This document shows positions 57,200 to 64,000 of a stretch of 64,000 nucleotides of DNA, piece after piece. Source of the stretch: Aphidius gifuensis (taxonomy: Eukaryota; Arthropoda; Insecta; Hymenoptera; Braconidae); NCBI RefSeq assembly GCF_014905175.1, contig NC_057790.1, forward strand, positions 9,858,001-9,922,000, given 5' to 3'. The translations under genes were made by a program, and so were the position numbers. Each line of letters starts with the position of its first letter. The stretch's first letter is position 1. The notes under the pieces are model-generated. The model had not been told where the DNA came from. It saw nothing but the letters and a program-made list of their open reading frames with translations, and made no database searches.

Positions 57200-57297
57200 C
57201 AGACAAATCAGGAGTATTTTTATCGGTTGAACATTTTCATGATATGTGTTCGTTTGGTTCATGGAAAACCACATACAAACTCCCTCGCACCTACTCC
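57200..57297 (+). pseudogene. Possible captured exon, unrecognised
   Basis: After a TTTTTTAG the frame starts ADKSGVFLSVEHFHDMCSF and runs to LPRTY, cut by the next element at 57298. It looks coding (no stop, balanced residues) but I recognise no family. Another frame (57227-57297) is also open, so it is uncertain. Confidence 0.3.
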
Positions 57298-58264
57298 CCC
57301 TGGTGAAAATATTTCTCCGCGATTTCTCTTGAATTTCTTCGCGATTACTCCAAATTTCTCCCAAATCGACCCATGCGGAGAAAGGAGTGGAAAAATTTTC
57401 TCCTCGTCGTTGATTTCGGAAGAATTTCCCTGCGGTAAAATTATTTTTTTCACATGTTTCTCCGCGTGTGTTTCTTTTCGCGGAGAAATATTTCCGAATG
57501 TTTCCTTACCCAAGTTGATTCGGAGAAACGAAAGAAAAATTTCTCCTCTTCGTTGATTTTAGAAAAAATTTCTCAGCAGTAAAATTATTTTTTCACACGG
57601 TTGGAGAAATGGCGGACGAATCTCTCCACCCTTTCTCCAACTTTCTCCACCATTTGTTCAATTTTTTTCCAACTTTTTCAATTTTCAATTATTTAAAAAA
57701 AGAATGACTAATTATTAATTGTTACATAACGCAAAGCATAATGATGTTTATTTTTTCTGAAAAAAATGAAAATTCGAAGACACTTTTTTTCAAAAAAGTT
57801 GATATACCTGAGGTACTTGGTCTACAAAACTCCCGTGATCGTTTCATCAAATTGATGAATGTGGGAAAATAAGTGGAAAAATTTCTCCTCGTCGTTGATT
57901 TCGGAAGAATTTCTCTGTGATAATTTTTTTTTTTTACACGTTTCTCCTCGTACTTTTATCGCGGAAAAATATTTCCGAACGTTTCTCCGCCCAAATCGAT
58001 TCGAAGAAAATTCGTAAAAAATTTCTCCGCGGTAAATTTTTTTTTTTCACATGTTTCTCCGCGTATTCTCATCGTGGAAAAATATTTCCGAACGTTTCTC
58101 CACCCAAGTCGATTCGGAGAAAATTCGGAAAAAAATTTTGATACCTTTCTCCACTCATTTCTCCGCATGGGTCAATTTGGGAGAAATTCGGAGTAAATGC
58201 GGAGAAATTCGGAGTAATCGCGGAGAAATTCAGGAGAAATCGCGGAGAAATATTTTCACCAGGG
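57298..58264. mobile_element. TIR element filled with TTTCTCCGCG minisatellite
   Basis: Ends CCCTGGTGAAAATATTTCTC / GAGAAATATTTTCACCAGGG. Both arms are tandem units like GATTTCTCCGCGATTACTCC; inner copies of CGTTTCTCC..CCAAATCGATTCG. Frames on both strands only reflect the repeat. Confidence 0.85.
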
Positions 58265-58462
58265 TGCGATTGAATTTAATCAAAAAACTTTCAACTATTA
58301 CTTCGGCACTTGGTGCTAAACGTACTCGTAGTGAGTTGATGCCTTTTTTGACAGAGAAAATTTATGATGGAGATAAAGTTTTATTGGCACTCACTGAACA
58401 ACTAGGTGCATTCACACCAGTCACCACTTGTAGTTGGACCTGATCATGTCTATTGTTTATTG
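58265..58462 (+). pseudogene. Exon of PP2A 65-kDa scaffold subunit A, frameshifted
   Basis: RLNLIKKLSTITSALGAKRT, then RSELMPFLTEKIYDGDKVLL and ALTEQLGAF match HEAT repeat 1-2 of the PP2A scaffold A subunit (PPP2R1A). After one frameshift the sequence continues VVGPDHVYCLL to a GTAAGT donor. The 5' edge coincides with the end of the transposon at 58264. The rest of the gene is absent, so this is an exon fragment, not the working gene. Confidence 0.8.
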
Positions 58463-58555
58463 GTAAGTGCTTGAAAAAAAAAGATAACTATAGCTTTAAT
58501 CAAAAATAAATATAAGCAAACTTAAGATTTGTTTTTCACATGTTTCAATGTAAAA

Positions 58556-59137
58556 ACTACACGGAGAGAAATCCGCAGCAATTATAATGCTGTAGAGTAT
58601 CAAACAAATTTTACTGTAGTCTACTGGAAATTAAGAAGTTGCGTGGGGAGGCCACCAGGATCGACTAGAATTTCCTACTACACTACAGTAATTTTAATCA
58701 AAACAAAACAAAAAAACGTCACAAAAAATTAAATAAAACCTTATTATTTAAACATCAGAATAAAAATGTAATGTGTTTATTAATTTAAAAAAAATAAACC
58801 ATTTTATAATTTTCATGTGTTTCACCGTATTTTTATTTAAATTCATGAATAAAATAAAAACAATAAACTTTTTTAGAAGAGGTTAGGAACACACTTGATT
58901 TCCAATAAATATTCGTGTCATCTGGCGGGAAAACCTGCTGTACACTACAGTAATTTCTGGCATAAAGTATACCATTAACTCGAGACTTCCAATCCGTATT
59001 GTAGACTACAGTAAAAAATTTAGATGAAATATAATAATAATCATTATAATAAGTGGGAATTAGTCGCTTTAATGACGTCAGCTATGATTTTTACGATACC
59101 ACTACAGTAATATTTGGTGCGGATTTCTCTCCGTGTA
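58556..59137. mobile_element. TIR element with ACACGGAGAGAAATCCGC ends
   Basis: Inverted ends ACACGGAGAGAAATCCGC / GCGGATTTCTCTCCGTGT. Inner repeats of CTACAGTAATTT. Ends are similar to the TA-flanked element at 27467. Confidence 0.8.
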
Positions 59138-59211
59138 TCATACTCACTTTAACATTAATTTAGTTTTTTTATCCTAAAGACAGTATTAGATACAGTTATC
59201 AGAAGCTCAAA

Positions 59212-59686
59212 ATGAAAGCAAGTTGTGAAAAAAAAAAATATTTTGGTCTTCTTAACTCTCAAGCATATCCTCTCACAGAAGGTACTGATCAAAAGGTAAT
59301 ATATCTTTTTGAACCTTTAGGTATGAATCTTTCATAAACTCGATAATACTTCATTTATAGCTTCTTATCATTTATTTTCATTGCATTTCAGAGGTTAACA
59401 AATCAAACAATGTATCATCTAATAGAAAAAACGGAAATGAAGTATCAGGTAAAATTACATATAAAAATAAAAAACGGTTTTCGTTTTTCCATCTATAATT
59501 GTGCGGATGAGTAAAATTTAATTTGTTTCAGTTTCCTGTTGTGCAGACGTTGAACCAGCTCATGCTGTGCCTGATAATAATAATGACGATAAAGCAATTG
59601 TAAAGGAGTTATTGTCAAAATCTTTTGAAAATGCTGGGGAATGTGCCAAGTTGATAACCAGATTTTTATGGACAGATCAGGAATTG
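59212..59686 (+). pseudogene. Three-exon gene start, BEN-domain-like, 3' truncated
   Basis: join(59212..59320, 59392..59448, 59532..59686), open for 107 codons, all GT-AG with matching phases: MKASCEKKKYFGLLNSQAYP..., a polar linker (NKSNNVSSNRKNGNEVS), then DDKAIVKELLSKSFENAGEC and KLITRFLWTDQEL before a donor at 59687. The last exon resembles the start of BEN domains (protein-DNA interaction modules), whose first helix ends in an F-x-x-E/Q-E-L pattern. No further exon appears before the transposon arm at about 59850, so the gene is a fragment carried by the element. The BEN assignment is tentative. Confidence 0.45.
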
Positions 59687-59957
59687 GTAATTCGAGAGAT
59701 ATGTATTATTATAGAGATATTTAATATTTAAATGTATCATTTTATGAATCCTAATGATGAAATGTATACAAATATACTAAAAAAATTACTGTGTAAATTG
59801 TCCTACCTTTTTCCGAAATGAGCCATTGTTTTGTTGTATGATATTTTCAGGGCTGGCAATATATATAACCCACTAATAACCCACCAAGAATCATTGGCGG
59901 TTACAATATTTTGTGGCGGGATATGTAACCCACCAAGAAAGCATTGGTGGTGACTAG

Positions 59958-60619
59958 GGGTGCGTTCCGTAGAGGACCGCGGTCTACCAAAAATAGGCGT
60001 GGTTTATCATGGTGAATTTAATTTCGTTGTAGTGTCAGCACTGCTATGTATTGGAAAACGTAAACAAACATAAGCAAACGTAAACACCGAAAAATATGAT
60101 TAACGTATTATAGAGAAAAAAATAATTTGGCATCAAAAAAAAAATTGTCAATTATAATAGTAGGTGTATATTGTTGTTATCTCAATTATTTAGCCTGTAG
60201 ATTGTATTTCTTTTCTAAGTTAATGCTTCAAAACCTATCATAACTCAAATGTAAGGTTAGGACAGCACTTATATTTTTGTTATTTTTCAAGATCTTAAAC
60301 TGGCTGATGTTGCTGTTCATTTTCAACAAAAACAACAATTACTACCTACATCAGTCAATAGATAATGTGTTTGAAGTGGAATTTTTCTTTTCATTTTGTT
60401 AACTGTTATTAACAAATTTATTGTTTTAATAATTTTATTCAGTACAAAATTCAGTAAGCACCACATCCACAACATTAACAATACATACATAGAAAGGTGT
60501 AAAAAAAAGTATACATGAGACTGGTTATTTTTTAGGGATTCCTAGGGAGATTTTTAATTTTTATGGATTCACTCTGATTATGGCCAAAAAGGACCGCGGT
60601 CCCCCTACGGAACGCACCC
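59958..60619. mobile_element. MITE family E, complete
   Basis: Ends GGGTGCGTTCCGTAGAGGAC / CCCTACGGAACGCACCC, inserted in the right minisatellite arm of the 4-kb element. It is the empty-site reference for 21585-22053. Confidence 0.85.
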
Positions 60620-61030
60620 CATATATTGTGGCGGGATATTGGCGGGATATGTAACCCACCAAGAAAGCATTGGCGGTGACCATATATTGTGGCGGGATAT
60701 TGGCAGGATATGTAACCCGCTAATGGGTCAATTACGGGATATGCCGGGATATTTGGCGGGATATTAGCGGGATATTTTTTCCACCAGGGCAGGCTGCTCT
60801 ACGATACTCAATAAAGTTATCACGAGTAGAAGATAATCGAAATTTACATAATGCTGCTTTTCTTAACCTTACGAACTTGTCGCATTCTTCATTCCACCAA
60901 GGAGCAGGTGGAGCTGAATGATTATTTTTCTGTTGGACCCTGAGAGTCCCATGAGGTCTAGGATTTTGTTTACCACGAGGAGTGGCTTCTGCCGGCGCAG
61001 AGGAAATTAAGGCAACAAGGTCTGAGTACC

Positions 61031-61413
61031 CCCTGGTGGAAACATTTCTCCGGAATTACTCCAGATTGCTCCGGATTATTCCGGAGTTGTTCCGGATTAT
61101 TCTGAATTGCTCCGGATTATTTCGAATTGCTCCGGATTACTCCGGATGATTCCGAAATTGCTCCGGATTATTCCGGAATTGGCTCACTTAGAAAAAATTT
61201 GGAAAAATACGAAAAATCGGTAGCAATTCCAAAATACTCGAATTCCTGTGTAAAATAAAGGAAAATAGATGACCGAAAAATTTTAATGGGCCAATTCCGG
61301 AGTGATACGGAGTTTTCCGGAATTTTACGGAGTGTTTCCGGACTTTTACGGAGTATTTCCGGAATTTTACGGAGTTTTTCCGGAGTTTTACGGAGAAATT
61401 ATTTCTACCAGGG
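61031..61413. mobile_element. TIR element with CTCCGGAATTACTCC minisatellite
   Basis: Ends CCCTGGTGGAAACATTTCTC / GAAATTATTTCTACCAGGG, inserted into the LINE. CC on both sides is the likely 2-bp duplication: removing one copy restores the LINE frame. Confidence 0.85.
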
Positions 61414-61539
61414 CCTTGTCAAAGCATTTATAGAATTGTTAAACCGAGATTTATTGAGAGTGATTTTAGAAAGAATTTTATCGTAAAATAAGCTCAGTCT
61501 GTTTTAGTAGTATATGCGCCCTTTACAATAATAAAAAAA

Positions 61540-61745
61540 TATATTTAGACGCTCTTGACCCGCTAATATTTTATATCAATAAACAGGGGCTCAAGAGCGC
61601 CCTCTACAATAAAAAAAATATATATTTAGACGCTCTTGACCTGCCGATATTTTATATTCATAAATAGAGGCTCAAGAGCGCCCTCTACAATAATAAAAAA
61701 ATATATTTAGACCGTCTTGACCTGCCATTTTTTTTTTTACAATAA
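61540..61745. repeat. ~85-bp tandem repeat, about 2.5 copies
   Basis: Units contain ATATATTTAGACGCTCTTGA and GGCTCAAGAGCGCCCTCTAC, which are partly inverted copies of each other. Confidence 0.85.
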
Positions 61746-62211
61746 ATGAAGATTTAATATGATTTTTTATTAAAGTAGGGGGCGCCTTTATGCTTTTGTC
61801 TAAAAAATGAATTGTCAGTGGCAAATGAGCACCCGCAGGGCGCGACAAACGCGAAAAGTAGTCGCATCGATGATTAATTTTTTATTTTTGTATGCATGTA
61901 CCAAATGACTAAAATACTATATGATACTGAGTTTATACTAACCTACCAATTTTTGAAGTGAAACTTCTTTAGAATGGGCAGTAAAAAAAAAAAAACAAAA
62001 GATGGATGCAACGAAAGTAACGGTATGAAGGTAAGTAATTTTAAATTATTTTTTATCTTGTTTTATTTATTTATTCCCTTGACAACGATACGAAAAAATT
62101 TGTTTAAAATTTGTTTCAAAATTTTAGTTCCATGAAAGATTCAAGAGACAAAGGTGAATATTAAGGTTAAAACTTTTATTATATACAATATATAATTTAT
62201 TATGTTACTTT
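61746..62211. other. Spacer with a possible first exon
   Basis: ATG at about 61978 starts MGSKKKKTKDGCNESNGMK and reaches a GTAAGT donor (about 62032). This could be a first coding exon, but no convincing downstream exon follows. Confidence 0.3.
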
Positions 62212-62915
62212 TGATCAAATAATGAGTATTTAAAATGAATCTGTTGAATAAACAAATAATACACAAAATAATATTTATTCAAGTGCTTGACATAATACGA
62301 CAGCAACATCATAATCACAATACCAAACAACAATAAATAATATGTGGATAAAATGTGGTACCACGTGAACGTAAAGATAGTAAAGATCGTATTTTAGATT
62401 GTATAGGATTTCAAGAAACAATTAATGACATTGAAATATTAGCAGAAAAATGTGACAAATGTACTGGTAATCCTAAATCAGTAAAAATTTAAATATGACG
62501 AGGTGCTATACCAATGTCTGATAATTTTGATGAGACTTGTAATGGTGGTTATAATGATATTTTTAAACAAATAATAAGTATCTAAAATAAATCTGTTAAA
62601 TAAACAATTAATACACAAGATAGTGGTTATTTAAGTGCTTGACCTAATACGACAGCAACATCATAATCACAATACCAAACAACAATTAATAATATGTGGA
62701 TAAAATGTGGTACCACGTGAACGTAAAGATAGCAAAGATGGTTATTGAGATTGTATAGGATTTCAAGAGACAATTAATGAGACTGAAATATTATCAAAAA
62801 CATCTGATAAATGTACTGGTAATCCTAAATCTGTAAAATTTAAAATACGACTAGATCCTATACAATGTCTGGTAATTTTCATGAGACTTGTACTGGTAGT
62901 TTTAATAATATTTTA
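62212..62915 (+). repeat. ~350-bp tandem duplication with degraded coding-like DNA
   Basis: 62220-62550 and 62570-62910 are diverged direct copies (shared TGTGGTACCACGTGAACGTA). Copy 1 reads VPRERKDSKDRILDCIGFQE and ILAEKCDKCTGNPKSVKI before a stop. In copy 2 the same frame has a stop after KDG. I do not recognise the family. Confidence 0.5.
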
Positions 62916-63239
62916 AATCAAATACAATATTGATCATATATAAACAGCAGCAATCATAATAGAACAAATACATGGTAGTGATAGTGGCGGCGATGATGCA
63001 CCATCATGTGTTTGTGGTTAATTCGCTCATAAAAAAGATGTTGAAAAAATCGATCAATATTTGACATTAAATTTTTAACATCAAATAGTTTCGTTTTGTT
63101 TTTTGAGGCCATAGGAAGCAGCCGAAGTCTTAAATACAACGGAAAAAAAAAAAAACGCTCATAACTTACGAACTAAGTAACCGAGAGACTTCGTACCAAG
63201 CTCAAAAAAAGGAAAAATTTATCAAATAAATTAATTTTT
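62916..63239. other. Intergenic, no gene seen
   Basis: The minus frame 62954-63139 has no recognisable motif. Confidence 0.45.
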
Positions 63240-64000
63240 TTTATTCAGTTTTTCTGTTCAGGTAAGGAACAGGAAACCTGAACATATCCTGAATAAGGTT
63301 TCCTGAACAGATTCTGACAAGAATATTATCAGGAAAAATATTTTAGTTTAATTTTAATTTCAATTCTAATTCTAAAACAAAATGACTAGGGACAATTTAA
63401 CAAATTGTTATATTTTATATTTACGTCGCAAATTCTAATTTAAGTTTTTTTTAGCTGATGTAATTTATGAAAGCAAGAAATCACATCCGATCATCGATAG
63501 ACGGCATGGCTGCGCGTGTTAAGGCCCGTAGTTGTAATCTGGACGATCCGAGTTTGCGTCCCACTAGTGGTTAGGTAATTTAAGTTATGTTAGGTATATA
63601 AAATCTTAACATATGATTTTCAACCTGTTTTATCATTAACATTGCTATAGTAAATTAGTTAGCCGATTCACAAAACATCAAATAATGAAAATTTATTTTT
63701 TTTTAGAATTACTTGATCCGTTTCAGATCAGGAATCCTGTTCCATTCCTGATCAGTTATCCTGGTCAGTTTTCCTGATCCAATTCTGATCAGAATCCTAA
63801 AAAAATGCGTTACATTCTGATCCATGCCTGTTCAGGTATCCTGGCTCTAACCCTAATATCTGGTCAGGTTTCCTGATCTGATTCTGATCAGAATCCTAAA
63901 AAAGAGCGTTACATTCTGATCCGTTTCTGAACAGGATTCCTGATCCGGTTCTGATTTGAAATCAGGTTCCCTGATCCTGTTCTGATCAGAACCTTAATTA
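63240..64000. repeat. Repeat block of CAGGAAACCTGA / CTGATCAGAATCC motifs, runs off the window
   Basis: 63255-63330 and 63715-64000 consist of degenerate short units such as TTCTGATCAGAATCCTAAAA. Probably another minisatellite-filled TIR element whose right end lies outside. Confidence 0.7.
63505..63575 (+). tRNA. Weak tRNA-like sequence
   Basis: TGGCTGCGCGTGTTAAGG resembles an A box and GAGTTTGCGTCCC a poor B box at about the right spacing. Pairing of the acceptor stem was not convincing. Probably a tRNA-derived repeat. Confidence 0.25.

Larger units (their letters stand above)
56723..60787. mobile_element. 4-kb gene-fragment-carrying TIR element (Pack-type)
   Basis: Inverted arms of GGCGGGATAT minisatellite: 56723-56950 (GGTGGAAAAAATATCCCGCC) and 59850-60787 (GCGGGATATTTTTTCCACC, ending CCAGGG). 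A LINE is cut exactly at its two outer edges, so the block arrived after the LINE. Inside are an exon of PP2A subunit A, a three-exon BEN-like gene start, a possible third exon (about 57200-57297) and nested elements. The left outermost CCCT is not preserved, so the TSD could not be read. No transposase. Structure and content resemble Pack-type elements that carry host exons. Confidence 0.7.
56516..61487 (-). pseudogene. LINE (non-LTR retrotransposon) ORF2 fragment, split by two elements
   Basis: Minus-strand pieces in order: 61487-61414, 61030-60788 and 56722-56516. The middle piece has APPAPWWNEECDKFVRLRKA and DNFIEYRRAA, the linker typical at the end of the apurinic-type endonuclease domain of LINEs. 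The last piece (ATNGLKKIKKENFVKFVDGL, SDPSRIWRVVKGF) is the usual segment just before the reverse transcriptase. Piece 1 joins piece 2 in frame once the 61031-61413 element is discounted. Pieces 2 and 3 are separated by the 4-kb element 56723-60787. No reverse transcriptase is present; family M cuts it at 56510. Confidence 0.8.

Noticed and set aside
57917..58264. Frames with repeated KIFPNVSPPK-like blocks
   Set aside because: Generated by the TCTCCGCG minisatellite of the 57298-58264 element. Only sequence after 58264 is PP2A-derived.
59212..59686. Link between the BEN-like fragment and polydnavirus BEN genes
   Set aside because: BEN domains are common in insect genes; nothing viral (circle junctions, capsid-type genes) is visible in the window.

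Overview
The window is eukaryotic nuclear DNA, very AT-rich and crowded with transposons. Six compact, intron-containing housekeeping genes are intact. Their protein sequences look insect-like, and I would guess Hymenoptera (a parasitoid wasp), but that is inference: nothing in the window fixes the species.

Intact genes, with splice sites worked out from the sequence: a centrin (+, 10287-11077) tail-to-tail with the exosome subunit EXOSC8/Rrp43 (-, 11280-12471); glucosamine-6-phosphate deaminase GNPDA (+, 43772-44897) tail-to-tail with a short SIKE/FGFR1OP2-family coiled-coil protein (-, 45642-46335); and proteasome subunit alpha-1 PSMA1 (+, 52122-53525) tail-to-tail with mitochondrial lipoyl synthase LIAS (-, 53762-55290). 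The three convergent pairs share no pathway. None contains a transposon in its coding exons.

Broken genes: two THAP-domain remnants (16748-17260 and 32574-33065), a SWIM zinc-finger remnant (17263-17605), a two-exon 3' gene end whose first exon holds two MITEs (14620-15413), an exon of the PP2A scaffold subunit A (58265-58462), a three-exon BEN-like gene start (59212-59686) and a split LINE (56516-61487).

Everything else is mainly short non-autonomous elements. About fifteen MITE families can be defined by terminal inverted repeats (TIRs). Because many are nested, and because hosts are repeats with a second copy elsewhere in the window, the empty sites can be read directly. This gives target-site duplications (TSDs) of TTAA, TA, 3 bp (CAG/CTG, ATT, TTG, TTA) and 8-9 bp. 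There are also two solo LTRs, a ~360-bp satellite array (24190-26955), and several TIR elements filled with minisatellite.

The most notable structure is 56723-60787: a ~4-kb element with inverted GGCGGGATAT minisatellite arms that splits a LINE and carries host-gene exons, like a Pack-type (gene-capturing) transposon. It belongs to a wider group of elements sharing a CCCTGGTRGAAAT-like end but differing in the minisatellite inside.
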